From Chloroflexota bacterium (GTDB taxonomy: Bacteria > Chloroflexota > Anaerolineae > Anaerolineales > VGOW01): a stretch of 60,453 nucleotides of DNA. Location of the stretch: NCBI GenBank assembly GCA_016197225.1, contig JACPWC010000007.1, forward strand, positions 1-60,453, written 5' to 3'. The notes beneath the pieces were generated by a model that saw only the letters and a program-made list of their open reading frames with translations, ran no database searches and was not told where the DNA came from. Shown in pieces: positions 46,578 to 55,286 of the stretch. Positions within the stretch are counted from its first letter, which is position 1; each line of letters begins with the position of its first letter. The position numbers and the translations under genes were made by a program.

Positions 46578-47446
46578 ATCTCGGCCTCATCCTCCGCGAC
46601 TCGTGGCGCATCACCTGGCGAAGCTGGCCGCTGTGGTTGCTCACTCTGCTCCTGTTCGCCGTCTTCATCCCGGCGGGCTTGCTCTCGTTCTCGTTTAGCG
46701 CCGTGGCAACAGCCGTCACCTTCCCAATCGCAGACCCGCAACTGCTGTTCTTCGTTCGCCGCTTGCAAAGCGTGCCCGGCCTGGCGTGGGTTGGCATTAC
46801 CTTCGTGGCCTTCATGGTGTTGATTGCAACCACAGCCGTTGCCCTCATCCTTCAGGCCGCCACGATGCGCGGCGCGGCCCTGGCCGCAGAAGGCGGCAAA
46901 GCCTCGTTGGGCGAAATGCTACGCCTGGGCAAAAGCCGCGTTGCCAACATCGTCAAACTCAGCCTCACCTTCGGGCTGATCATCATCGCCCTCGGCCTCC
47001 TGCCCTCGCTGGCCCTTATCCTCCTGGGCGACAAATCGCCGCTCGGCGCAAGGCTGATCAATCTGGCTCAAACCGGCCTGACGCCGATCACCACCATTTT
47101 GAACCTGGTGCTATTGCTGGCCATCATGTCCATCGCCCTCGAAGACTTCACGCCGCGCAAAGCGTTTGGGCGAGCGGGCAGTGTCTTGCGCGTCGGCTGG
47201 TGGGCGTTCCTTCTAGTCGTCGGCCTGTCCGGCCTCGCCGCGTTGGTTACGGCCATCATTCTCGTCATCCCAATTTTCATCGCCATGCCGGTCGTCATTT
47301 TTGAAGCTCGAACCGGCCTGATATTGTTCGCGTTCAGCTACGCCTGCGCCGGGCCGCTTGCTCTCGGCTTTCTGCTCTTCACCGCCGTGTTCACGCTGGT
47401 GTTGTACACGCTCATCTATCGTGAGGCGGCTAAACTTACATCATGA
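46574..47446 (+). CDS. Multi-pass membrane protein of unknown function
   Basis: 290 residues from ATG 46574, overlapping the guaA stop (ATGA). About six membrane segments are visible, including [60 protein letters not shown] and [20 protein letters not shown]. Between segments, [17 protein letters not shown] resembles DUF975/glycerophosphoryl-type membrane domains that regulate lipid or stress functions. I cannot assign a function. It is probably co-transcribed with guaA and the gene after it (4-nt overlap). Confidence 0.75.
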   Translation: MNLGLILRDSWRITWRSWPLWLLTLLLFAVFIPAGLLSFSFSAVATAVTFPIADPQLLFFVRRLQSVPGLAWVGITFVAFMVLIATTAVALILQAATMRGAALAAEGGKASLGEMLRLGKSRVANIVKLSLTFGLIIIALGLLPSLALILLGDKSPLGARLINLAQTGLTPITTILNLVLLLAIMSIALEDFTPRKAFGRAGSVLRVGWWAFLLVVGLSGLAALVTAIILVIPIFIAMPVVIFEARTGLILFAFSYACAGPLALGFLLFTAVFTLVLYTLIYREAAKLTS

Positions 47447-48285
47447 CCCTCACTCACACTACTTTCTTTGATCGCCCGGCTTATCAGCTTTCAAACAAGC
47501 GCCTCTCGCTCACCGTCGTCCCGGCTCTCAGTGGGCGGGCGATGGAGTTGATCGTCCGCAAGCAAAACCTGTTCTGGATCAACGAGCCGCTCCTCAAAGG
47601 CGAAGCCGGGGGTGATCCAGCAATGGGCAACTGGATGAATTGGGGCGGCTACAAGACCTGGCTCGCCCCGCAGAGTCGGTGGCCCGATCCGAATGCGTTG
47701 TCGGATGAGATGGATAACGTCGAATGGGCCGTCGTCGGTCAAACCGACTCGCCGGTGGCGACCAGTCTTCACCTGCGCGGCCCGATCATTCCGTGGAGCG
47801 GCCTTCAGTTGAGTCGGCAGATCACTTTGCGAGCGGGCGAGAAGAAAGTGGCCGTGCGTGAGTCAATTCACAACGCGAGCGACACAACTCAAACGTGGGC
47901 CGCTTGGGCCGTCGCTCAGTTCCCAACGCCGGGCTGGGCCGTCTATCCGAGCGAAGGCGCGCGAAAGACTCTGGCCCTCACGCCGCCGAAGTTTCGGCGC
48001 GATCAGTTGCACTTCAAAGGCGACAAGAAATGGAAGACGGGGGCGCTCACGTCTGAAGGCTGGGGCGAGTATCAGGCCAAGAACTGGGCCAAGTCATTCC
48101 GCGCCAGCTTCGCCCCTCACGCCAACCTGCCTCACCCCGACAACTGCAACCTTGAAACGTGGAGCAACACCGACCCGGCCTACATGGAACTCGAATGGCT
48201 TGGCCCGCTGGTCACGCTCAAGCCGGGCGAGTCGTGGGCGTTTGAGACGGAATGGTTCATTGACTTGGCACCCAGACAGACTTAA
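47443..48285 (+). CDS. Aldose-1-epimerase-like protein (DUF4380 type)
   Basis: 280 residues, predicted beta-sandwich. It starts TFFDRPAYQLSNKRLSLTVV and has WGGYKTWLAPQSRWPDP, which matches the DUF4380 pattern as I remember it; LTLKPGESW-like ending (VTLKPGESWAFETEWF) also fits galactose-mutarotase-like folds. It probably binds sugar, but substrate and catalytic residues are not clear. Overlaps the membrane-protein gene by 4 nt and is followed after 9 nt by the DUF4058 gene, so this is a continuing operon. Confidence 0.7.
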   Translation: MTLTHTTFFDRPAYQLSNKRLSLTVVPALSGRAMELIVRKQNLFWINEPLLKGEAGGDPAMGNWMNWGGYKTWLAPQSRWPDPNALSDEMDNVEWAVVGQTDSPVATSLHLRGPIIPWSGLQLSRQITLRAGEKKVAVRESIHNASDTTQTWAAWAVAQFPTPGWAVYPSEGARKTLALTPPKFRRDQLHFKGDKKWKTGALTSEGWGEYQAKNWAKSFRASFAPHANLPHPDNCNLETWSNTDPAYMELEWLGPLVTLKPGESWAFETEWFIDLAPRQT

Positions 48286-48294
48286 AATCACGTC

Positions 48295-49068
48295 ATGCGC
48301 TCGCCATTTCCAGGAATGGATCCCTACCTTGAGCATCCTGCACTCTGGCCGGATGTTCACAACAGATTGATCGCCGCTATTGCCGACGCGCTAGCGCCAG
48401 TTCTTCGCCCACGTTACTATGTGGCGTTGGAGCGTCGAGCTTACCTGCTGAAACCAGATGATGTCGTATTCGTCGGTCGCCCCGACATCGCTGTGATTCC
48501 TCACAAAGAGTCACAGACTTTGAGCGCGTTGCCTCTTGCCGAAGCCGGGGTTTTAGAGGTGGATGTTCCCATGAACGACGAGGTGGGCGAGCATTTCCTG
48601 GAAGTACACGAGGTTGCTACCGGAAAGCTGGTGACGGTTCTGGAACTCTTGTCTCCAGTGAACAAACTGCACAGCGGGGGACGTGAGGATTATGAAGCAA
48701 AACGGGATGACGTTTTCAAATCCCGAACTAACCTAGTTGAGGTTGACCTGCTGAGAGCCGGCGAACCGATGTCAGTGATTGGCAAGCCGGTTCGCAGCGA
48801 TTACCGCATTTTAGTCAGCCGCGGCTCAAGGCGGCCTCACGCGCATTTATACACCTTCAATCTTCGCCAGCCCATTCCACTCTTCTCATTGCCGCTCTTG
48901 CCCGGCGACGCCGAGCCGCTGGTTGAGTTAGGCAGAGTGCTCCACGAATTATACGATCGCGCCTCATTCGACTTGAGATTGGATTATGCCCAGCCGCCCG
49001 TGCCGCCGCTGACTGAAACCGACATTGCCTGGGCGGACGAGCTAATCAAAAACGCTCCGAAGGTTTGA
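48295..49068 (+). CDS. DUF4058 family protein
   Basis: 257 residues. The start MRSPFPGMDPYLEHPALWPD is diagnostic of DUF4058. Later conserved segments are RPDIAVIP, VTVLELLSPVNK and KRDDVFKSRTNLVEVDLLR, which resemble a Uma2/PD-(D/E)xK-like core (Asp ... Glu-Leu-Leu-Ser ... Lys). The family is abundant in cyanobacteria and Chloroflexota, and its function is unknown. Its last codons form the left arm of a perfect 17-bp inverted repeat. Confidence 0.85.
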   Translation: MRSPFPGMDPYLEHPALWPDVHNRLIAAIADALAPVLRPRYYVALERRAYLLKPDDVVFVGRPDIAVIPHKESQTLSALPLAEAGVLEVDVPMNDEVGEHFLEVHEVATGKLVTVLELLSPVNKLHSGGREDYEAKRDDVFKSRTNLVEVDLLRAGEPMSVIGKPVRSDYRILVSRGSRRPHAHLYTFNLRQPIPLFSLPLLPGDAEPLVELGRVLHELYDRASFDLRLDYAQPPVPPLTETDIAWADELIKNAPKV

Positions 49069-49084
49069 AACCTTCGGAGCGTTT
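49050..49084. terminator. Perfect 17-bp inverted repeat acting as bidirectional terminator
   Basis: AAACGCTCCGAAGGTTT (49050-49066) is the exact complement of AAACCTTCGGAGCGTTT (49068-49084), with a one-base centre. The left arm encodes the last residues of DUF4058. It sits between convergent genes, and T-runs occur on both strands. Confidence 0.7.
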
Positions 49085-49086
49085 GT

Positions 49087-49932
49087 TTACTTTTCAATCG
49101 TCACCCTCATCACCGCCGTATCCTGCCCGCCAAACCGGTACTTGTAATCCTCACTGCCCTGCATGAAGTCGTAGCTGGTTCGCCCGTTGGCAATGGCCTG
49201 CTCGATCAGCCGCGCCAGCAGAACCCAGCCCGGCGAGAGCGCCGCGGCCACGTTAGGGTTGATGCCGGAGTTGTAGACCCAGATGCGATTGTTGTAATCG
49301 AACTGCGCGTAAGCCGCCACTTTCTTGCCGCTTACCTCAAGAAAGGCCAACTGCAACAGACCCAGTTTTTGGGTAATGGCAAAAATGTCGTGGAACGCGG
49401 CCCGCATTCTCGGCGTGAGGAAGGCGGCCTTGTTTTCAGAGGCGGTTTCCATCAGGGCCATGAAGGCTTCGGTTTCAGCGCCAATGTCGCGGCTGGAGTC
49501 GGCGATGTACCACGTCACCGGGTCTTCACTGCCCTGCGCCTTGCGTAGCTTGCGGTTGATCTCGCGCCGCTGTTTGCTATCAATCTGTTGAAGGTAGGCG
49601 TCAAACGTGTTGGGCAGGTTGACAATGGGGCAAACGTCGAGCTGAGTCACTTCGGCCTTCAAGCCGTCAGCCGTCGCCAGGCTCGCCAACGTTTGCGGCG
49701 TGGGCGTCCAGCCGGGAATGTTGGAGAACACGAGTTTGTTCCACTTCGGAGCCTCGGGCGAGGTAAGCCACTGCCACGTTGCGCGAGTGGCGGCTTCCAT
49801 CGAGTCAGCCGGGGCAATCACGTCCAGGTAATCGGCGATCTCCTCGCCGCCCACCCAGCGCACTGTCCCACCCTCAGCCGGATCAACAAACAACGGCGCG
49901 ATGGCCTGGAGTTTGCCTGCGTCGTCTCGCAT
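49087..49932 (-). CDS. GNAT-type (CelD/FemX-like) acetyltransferase, 5' end lost
   Basis: 281 residues as read. The C-terminal acyltransferase domain is clear: SKQRREINRKLRKAQ, TPRMRAAFHDIF, LQLAFLEVSGKKVAAYAQFD, NSGINP and YDFMQGSEDYKYRFGG, typical of the CelD/BioF2-like group involved in polysaccharide or cell-envelope modification. The first residues (MRDDAGKLQAIAPLFVD) normally lie about 80-90 residues into such proteins. The region upstream on this strand is the opposite-strand M23 gene, so the N-terminal domain is missing. Probably inactive or misassembled. Confidence 0.75.
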   Translation of the reverse strand: MRDDAGKLQAIAPLFVDPAEGGTVRWVGGEEIADYLDVIAPADSMEAATRATWQWLTSPEAPKWNKLVFSNIPGWTPTPQTLASLATADGLKAEVTQLDVCPIVNLPNTFDAYLQQIDSKQRREINRKLRKAQGSEDPVTWYIADSSRDIGAETEAFMALMETASENKAAFLTPRMRAAFHDIFAITQKLGLLQLAFLEVSGKKVAAYAQFDYNNRIWVYNSGINPNVAAALSPGWVLLARLIEQAIANGRTSYDFMQGSEDYKYRFGGQDTAVMRVTIEK

Positions 49933-50575
49933 CTTGTTGATTCTGGGCTACTACTTTTTGCCGCCGCTCGTCACCGGCGCAACCCGCTTCACCCAACTGC
50001 GCCAGTGGCTCACCGACCCCGCCGCCCACCCCGAACTCGCCATCGCCGCCGGGAACCGCTGTGGCGACGCGCCGTTTGTTCTGCCTACCGACGGCTATCT
50101 CGGCTTCGGCTGGGGCGACTCGTTCCGGCCCGGCCACAAGCATCAAGGGCTGGACATCTTTGGGGGAAGCGACTTGAATCAAACGCCCGTTGTCGCCGCT
50201 TACGACGGCTACCTCACGCGAGAGTCCGACTGGGTCAGCTCGATCATCATTCGCCATCCATCTGATCCGCTGAATCCATCTCGCCAGATTTGGACGTATT
50301 ACACGCACATAGCCGATCAATACGGCGCCTCCTACATCCTCTCAGACTTCCCACGCGGCACGCGCGAGCTTTTCGTCACTGCCGGAACTCTGCTCGGCTA
50401 CCAGGGCAACTACTCCGCCGACCCGGCTAACCCGGTGGGCATCCACCTGCACTTCTCCGTCGTCCAATCCAAACCCGATGGCGGCTACAAAAACGAACTC
50501 GACATCAACAACACCTACGACCCGATTCCCTACCTCGGCCTGGCGCTGAAAGACGGCGCCTGGAAATGCCCGTGA
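49901..50575 (+). CDS. M23-family metallopeptidase, 5' end probably lost
   Basis: 224 residues from ATG 49901, but the first ten codons are antisense to the acetyltransferase and look foreign; recognisable sequence begins near ILLILGYYFLPPLVTG (membrane segment or signal remnant). The LytM/M23 zinc site is visible as GHKHQGLDIFGG (His and Asp), THIADQ, and LHLHFSVV-like GIHLHFSVV. M23 enzymes cut peptidoglycan cross-bridges outside the membrane. Overlaps the flavoprotein gene by 10 nt. The start is uncertain because both head-to-head genes are cut at about 49930. Confidence 0.75.
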   Translation: MAWSLPASSRILLILGYYFLPPLVTGATRFTQLRQWLTDPAAHPELAIAAGNRCGDAPFVLPTDGYLGFGWGDSFRPGHKHQGLDIFGGSDLNQTPVVAAYDGYLTRESDWVSSIIIRHPSDPLNPSRQIWTYYTHIADQYGASYILSDFPRGTRELFVTAGTLLGYQGNYSADPANPVGIHLHFSVVQSKPDGGYKNELDINNTYDPIPYLGLALKDGAWKCP

Positions 50576-51753
50576 CAGAATACAAGCACGACATTGCCAT
50601 TGTCGGCGCGGGGCCGGCGGGGTCGGCAACGGCCTACTTCCTCGCCCGCGGCGGCCTCGACGTGGCCCTCATTGATAAGGCCACCTTCCCGCGCGACAAA
50701 ACCTGCGGCGACGGCGTCAGCCCGCGCGCCCTCCACGTCCTCGATCAAATGGGCTTGCTGGCCGGCCTCGCCGCCCGCTCCTTCCGCGTCAATCGCCTCG
50801 ACTTCTACACGCCCAACAGCCGCCTCTGCACCGCCAGCGTGCCGCGCATGAATGGCCTGCCCGGCTACACCCTCGTCGTCCCGCGCTTCATTTTAGACGA
50901 CGAGATCCGCAAACGTGCGCTCTCCGCCGGAGCGAAATTTTATCAGTTGGACATCACCGACTCGATCAAAGACAGCGATCGCATCGTCGGAGTCAAAGGG
51001 GACGGGGCAACCGTCACTGCCCAACTCACCGTCATCGCTACCGGGGCCGCTACCCGGCTCCTGCAAAAAACCGGATTCCTGCATGGCAAGCCGACTCTCA
51101 TGGTCGCCGCCCGCCAATACTTCGAGAACCTGCCGCCCGTCGCCGACCGGCTCGAATTCTACTTCGATCATATCCCGCTTCCCGGCTACGGCTGGCTCTT
51201 TCCCACCTCACCCACCTCGGCCAACATCGGCGCCGGCTACTTCGGCCCACGCGCCAACTCGCCGCGCTCCCTGCTGGAAAATTTCTATCGCGATCACCCT
51301 CGCGTGCGCGAGTTGATCAAAGATGCCAGGCCGGTCGGACCGATCAAAGGCTACCCACTGAGAGTCGATTTCCCCGACGCCGCCGTGATGGTCGAAGGCG
51401 GGATCGCCGTCGGCGAAGCCATTGGCCTCGTCAACCCGTTCACCGGCGAAGGCATAGACTACGCCCTCGAGTCCGGCCAGATCGCCGCCGAGACCATTTT
51501 GGCCGCGCCTGACTTCACCCTGAACGGCCTGGGCGACTACCCGCGCCGCCTGAACGCGCGCTTCAGAAACTATTTCGTCGTCATCACCCGGATGCGCAAC
51601 TTTTTCTACAACACCTTCATGCTCAACCGCCTCTTCGGGCGCGGCGCGAGCAACAAGCACATCCGCGAAACGATCATGAACATCTGCTTCGGCGAGACCG
51701 ATCCCCTGCAAGCCTTCTCGCCGAAGATGCTTTGGGAGCTATTCAAGCCTTAG
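50566..51753 (+). CDS. Geranylgeranyl-reductase family flavoprotein
   Basis: 395 residues. An FAD-binding Rossmann motif IVGAGPAGSATAYFLARGG is followed by FPRDKTCGDGVSPRAL, the family's CGDG mark. A second FAD contact GIAVGEAIGLVNPFTGEGID and the FGPRANSP region fit the geranylgeranyl-reductase-like group. These enzymes reduce isoprenoid double bonds or oxidise aromatic compounds. Candidate roles are membrane lipid or quinone side-chain reduction (inference). A perfect 19-bp inverted repeat follows the stop. Confidence 0.85.
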   Translation: MPVTEYKHDIAIVGAGPAGSATAYFLARGGLDVALIDKATFPRDKTCGDGVSPRALHVLDQMGLLAGLAARSFRVNRLDFYTPNSRLCTASVPRMNGLPGYTLVVPRFILDDEIRKRALSAGAKFYQLDITDSIKDSDRIVGVKGDGATVTAQLTVIATGAATRLLQKTGFLHGKPTLMVAARQYFENLPPVADRLEFYFDHIPLPGYGWLFPTSPTSANIGAGYFGPRANSPRSLLENFYRDHPRVRELIKDARPVGPIKGYPLRVDFPDAAVMVEGGIAVGEAIGLVNPFTGEGIDYALESGQIAAETILAAPDFTLNGLGDYPRRLNARFRNYFVVITRMRNFFYNTFMLNRLFGRGASNKHIRETIMNICFGETDPLQAFSPKMLWELFKP

Positions 51754-51754
51754 C

Positions 51755-51802
51755 AAACGTCAAACGACAAACGACACCATTGACGTTTGTCGTTTGACGT
51801 TT
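51755..51802. repeat. Perfect 19-bp inverted repeat (AAACGTCAAACGACAAACG)
   Basis: The arm 51755-51773 is the exact reverse complement of 51784-51802, with a 10-nt loop. The unit CAAACG/CGTTTG is repeated inside each arm. It lies between the flavoprotein stop and the SDR start. No T-tract follows, so it is more likely a mini-repeat than a terminator. Confidence 0.75.
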
Positions 51803-51816
51803 CACTTTTCACAACT

Positions 51817-52563
51817 ATGAAAGACAAAGTCACCCTCATTACCGGCGCCGGTCGCGGCATCGGCAAAGCCATTGCGCTGCGCTTCGCCGCCGCCGGCGCA
51901 AAAGTCGTCGTCAACGACGTCAACCCCGACACTGCCGATGCCACGGCCAAAGCCATCAGCGATAGCGGCGGTCAAGCGATTAGCATCATCGCCGACGTGG
52001 CCAACAAAATGGCCGTGCAGACCATGCACTACGAAATTCTCGAAAAGTGGGGCCGCGTGGACGTGCTGATCAATAACGCCGGAGTCGAACCCACCGGCTC
52101 GATTCTGACTCTCGACGAGTGGGCCTGGGATCGCACCCTCAACGTCAACCTCAAAGGCGCGTTTCTCTGCTCGCAAACGGTTGGCCGGGATATGAAGGAA
52201 CAGGGCGGCGGCGTCATCGTCAACATCTCCTCCATCGCCGGGCGGGCCGCCGGACTGCGCGACCGGGCCGCCTACGTCGCCAGCAAGACCGGCCTGGTCG
52301 GCTTCACCCGCGAGTGCGCCCGCGAGTTCGCGGCGTATAATATCCGGGTGAACGCCGTCTGCCCCGGCGTCATCATCACCGAAATGACCGCCCACCTGCG
52401 CCAGAACGAGGCCCAGATGAAGAAGTGGCTCGAAGACATCCCGCAAGCCCGCCTGGGCGAACCCGACGACGTGACCGGCCTCGTCCTCTTCCTCTGCTCC
52501 GACGACGCCAGGTACATCACCGGCCAGGCGTTTAATGTGGACGGGGGGAAGGTGATGAGTTGA
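51817..52563 (+). CDS. Short-chain dehydrogenase (FabG-like)
   Basis: 248 residues from ATG 51817; an earlier ATG at 51787 would translate the inverted repeat. Classical SDR: ITGAGRGIG, VVNDVNPD with an Asp that favours NAD(H), INNAGVEP, VNISSIAGR and YVASKTGL with catalytic Ser, Tyr and Lys. The C-terminal end FLCSDDARYITGQAFNVDGG is typical of 3-oxoacyl-ACP reductase-like members. Substrate unknown. Confidence 0.88.
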   Translation: MKDKVTLITGAGRGIGKAIALRFAAAGAKVVVNDVNPDTADATAKAISDSGGQAISIIADVANKMAVQTMHYEILEKWGRVDVLINNAGVEPTGSILTLDEWAWDRTLNVNLKGAFLCSQTVGRDMKEQGGGVIVNISSIAGRAAGLRDRAAYVASKTGLVGFTRECAREFAAYNIRVNAVCPGVIITEMTAHLRQNEAQMKKWLEDIPQARLGEPDDVTGLVLFLCSDDARYITGQAFNVDGGKVMS

Positions 52564-52585
52564 TTTGGGTTTTGGAGAACTGACT

Positions 52586-54307
52586 ATGTTGACACGCTTA
52601 ACCGTACGTAATTTCAAGCGTTTTGGTGCAATTGAAGTTGAATTAGGGAATCCCGTCGTATTTATTGGGCCAAACAATTCTGGCAAAACCACGGCACTAC
52701 AAGCATTGGCATTATGGGATATTGGCCTACGCCGCTGGAACGAAAAACGTGGCAGGAAACAAACACCAGAGAAGCGCCCTGGCGTAACCATCAGCCGTCG
52801 TGACCTAATCGCTACTCCAGTGCCAAACGCTAATCTCCTATGGCGCGATCTTCATGTGCGCGATTTGCAACGAGCAGATGGCAAACCCCAAACCCAAAAT
52901 ATACGCATTGAAATTGCTGTGGAAGGTGTCACAGAGGGTCAAGCTTGGCAATGCGGCTTGGAATTTGACTATGCAAATGAAGAGTCATTTTATTGTCGTC
53001 CACTTCTTCGAGCAGATGGAACTCGCATGCCCGTCCCAGAGAAATCCGGAAAGCAAAAGATTGCCTTTCTGCCGCCAATGTCTGGTCTAGCCGCGGTTGA
53101 ACCCAAATGGGAAGAGGGTCGCATTAACGTTTTAATTGGCGAGGGACAAACTGCTCAGGTATTGCGCAATCTGTGCTACCAAATTGCTCAGGAAAAGCCC
53201 GGTCAATGGCGGGAAGTTTGTGAATATACTCATGCGTTGTTTGGCGTAGCTCTAGACGAGCCCGACTATATTACTGAACGCGGCGAGATCACAATGTCCT
53301 ATCATGAAATGTCCGGCACACGTCTTGACCTTTCAGCATCAGGCAGGGGTTTGCAACAAACCCTTCTTCTATTAGCGTATTTGTATTCCAATCCAGGAGC
53401 TGTCTTGTTGTTAGACGAACCTGATGCTCATCTGGAAATCTTCCGCCAGCGACAAACCTATCAATTGCTCACCCAAATCGCCAGACAGCAAGGCAGCCAG
53501 ATTATCGCCGCCAGTCATTCAGAGGTTGTACTAAATGAAGCTGCTGGCCGCGATGTAGTTGTGGCATTTGTGGGCAAGCCGCATCGAATGAATGACCGTG
53601 GCCGACAAGTGTTTAAGGCATTGGCTGAAATCGGCTTCGATCAGTATTACCAGGCAGAACAAAACGGCTGGACTCTTTACCTAGAGGGTTCTACGGATTT
53701 GTCCATATTGCAGGCGTTTGCCCGTCAGTTAACGCACCCGGCATCTGACCATCTCGAGCGCCCCTTTGTCCACTATGTAGGCAATCAAGCTTCAAGAGCA
53801 CGGGATCATTTCATTGGATTGCGCGAGGCTAAACCGGATTTAGTAGGCATCGCTATTTACGATCGTTTGGAGAGAGAACTACAGCAACCACCGGGGCTAA
53901 TTGAAACGATGTGGTTTCGCCGAGAAATCGAAAACTATCTCTGTTATCCTGAAGTTCTATTAGCATACGCCACCGCCTCAGCACAAGCTGATCACCCTGG
54001 CCCGCTCTTTGCGATTGCTGAAGCTGAGAAACGTCGCGCTATCATGCAGGAGTGTATAACCGATTTGGTTCCGCCCGTGGCGTTACGCAACCCGGAAGAC
54101 CGTTGGTGGCACGAAGTCAAAGCTAGCGACGAGTTTCTTGATCGCCTGTTTGACAGCTTCTTTGAACGACTAGGATTGCCTAATCTTCTACGCAAAAGCG
54201 ACTATCATGTTCTGGCCGAGCTTGTGCCTGTTGAGCTGATTGCCCCCGAAGTTAAGGAAAAGCTAGATGCAATTGTCAAAATTGCTCAGAGTGCGCGCCC
54301 GGCCTAA
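52586..54307 (+). CDS. AAA ATPase-TOPRIM protein (OLD/PARIS-like)
   Basis: 573 residues from ATG 52586. An SMC/ABC-type ATPase comes first: LTRLTVRNFKRFGAIEVEL, Walker A GPNNSGKTT (about 28-36), a long insertion, signature LSASGRGLQQTLLLLA, Walker B AVLLLDEPDAHLE and H-loop AASHSEVV. A TOPRIM-like part follows: LYLEGSTDLSILQAFA (Glu near 367), VGIAIYDRLE, and RREIENYL. The second TOPRIM acidic site is weak. The layout is that of OLD-family nucleases or a single-gene relative of the PARIS ATPase/TOPRIM pair, both anti-phage. It is AT-richer than both neighbours and stands alone between metabolic genes, so it is probably an acquired defence gene. Confidence 0.8.
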   Translation: MLTRLTVRNFKRFGAIEVELGNPVVFIGPNNSGKTTALQALALWDIGLRRWNEKRGRKQTPEKRPGVTISRRDLIATPVPNANLLWRDLHVRDLQRADGKPQTQNIRIEIAVEGVTEGQAWQCGLEFDYANEESFYCRPLLRADGTRMPVPEKSGKQKIAFLPPMSGLAAVEPKWEEGRINVLIGEGQTAQVLRNLCYQIAQEKPGQWREVCEYTHALFGVALDEPDYITERGEITMSYHEMSGTRLDLSASGRGLQQTLLLLAYLYSNPGAVLLLDEPDAHLEIFRQRQTYQLLTQIARQQGSQIIAASHSEVVLNEAAGRDVVVAFVGKPHRMNDRGRQVFKALAEIGFDQYYQAEQNGWTLYLEGSTDLSILQAFARQLTHPASDHLERPFVHYVGNQASRARDHFIGLREAKPDLVGIAIYDRLERELQQPPGLIETMWFRREIENYLCYPEVLLAYATASAQADHPGPLFAIAEAEKRRAIMQECITDLVPPVALRNPEDRWWHEVKASDEFLDRLFDSFFERLGLPNLLRKSDYHVLAELVPVELIAPEVKEKLDAIVKIAQSARPA

Positions 54308-54328
54308 GAATTTGAAATTTATCAACTC

Positions 54329-55243
54329 ATGTCATCTCTTACAGTCCTCACCGACTCTCGCTCCCGCACCCTCTCCGCCGTCCTTGCCGCCACCGACTGG
54401 CCGGAGCGCGAACAGCGGCCCTTGCCGCGCGGCGTCCACCCGCAGGCGGCGGCCCTCAGGAAGCATGTTGCGGATTTCAAATCGCACCCGGCTGTCGCCT
54501 ACGTTCAAGCCGCCCTCAACGCCGACCCCGACCCGCGCCTCCTCTTCGCCCGCGCCGTGAACGACGAGGCCGAACTCGCCGCCCACCTCAACAGCTTTGC
54601 GGCAGAGGCCGGGCTTGAGGCGTATTGGGCCGCTAGCGACTCGGCCTGGGCCGAAGCCGTTGCCGAAGTACAAGCCCGCGTCAACGGCATTGACTTCGCC
54701 ACGATTCTCGACGAAGCCTTCGGAACTGCGTCTGCCGAGCTAATCATCCTGCCCAACCTGGCTTACCCGACGACTCACTCGCTCGGCTTTGGCACGCCTC
54801 AGCGTGTCTATTCGCTCATGCCGCCGCGCAAAGCCGTCGGCGAAAGCCCGCCCTGGCCCTTCCGCGACGACCGCGATTACATTCTGCGTCTCGCCATTCA
54901 CGACTTTACCCAGTGCCTGCTCGCCGACATGCTGGAAAAGAATCCCGGCCTGCTTCCCGAAAGCCCCATCTCCGAGCAACTGCCCGCCGACTTACGCGCC
55001 GAGCATCCAACCTGGACTCGACAAATCACGGAGTTGTTTGCCTACGGCATGATGACGATCTTTCTCAACCGGCTTGACGACGGCGCAGGCGACTCGTTTG
55101 CCCTTTTCGAGCGCCGCACGCGCAAGCTGACTGTTTTGCCCGCCGCCATCACCGCCGTCGCACACTATCTCGACGGCAGAGCCAAAGGCCAAATCGCCTC
55201 AATCAACGATTACCTGCCACAATTCGTCACCGCCCTCACGTAG
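54329..55243 (+). CDS. Protein of unknown function
   Basis: 304 residues, GC-rich, no signal peptide or membrane segment. I do not recognise the family. Visible features are LTDSRSRTLSAVLAATDWPE at the start, a helical middle (AELAAHLNSFAAEAGLEAYW), a strand AELIILPNLAYPTTHSLGFG, and ILRLAIHDFTQCLLADMLEK where a zinc peptidase of DUF4932 type would carry HExxH, but the motif is absent. Encoded 21 nt after the ATPase-TOPRIM gene; different base composition suggests it is not part of that system. Confidence 0.6.
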   Translation: MSSLTVLTDSRSRTLSAVLAATDWPEREQRPLPRGVHPQAAALRKHVADFKSHPAVAYVQAALNADPDPRLLFARAVNDEAELAAHLNSFAAEAGLEAYWAASDSAWAEAVAEVQARVNGIDFATILDEAFGTASAELIILPNLAYPTTHSLGFGTPQRVYSLMPPRKAVGESPPWPFRDDRDYILRLAIHDFTQCLLADMLEKNPGLLPESPISEQLPADLRAEHPTWTRQITELFAYGMMTIFLNRLDDGAGDSFALFERRTRKLTVLPAAITAVAHYLDGRAKGQIASINDYLPQFVTALT

Positions 55244-55286
55244 GGGCAAACCTGTGTGTTTGCCCCATCCTCAAAAGGACATTCTC

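Noticed and set aside
54329-55243. DUF4932-type zinc peptidase
   Set aside because: No HExxH is present; the helix holds IHDFTQCLL instead, so I left it as unknown.
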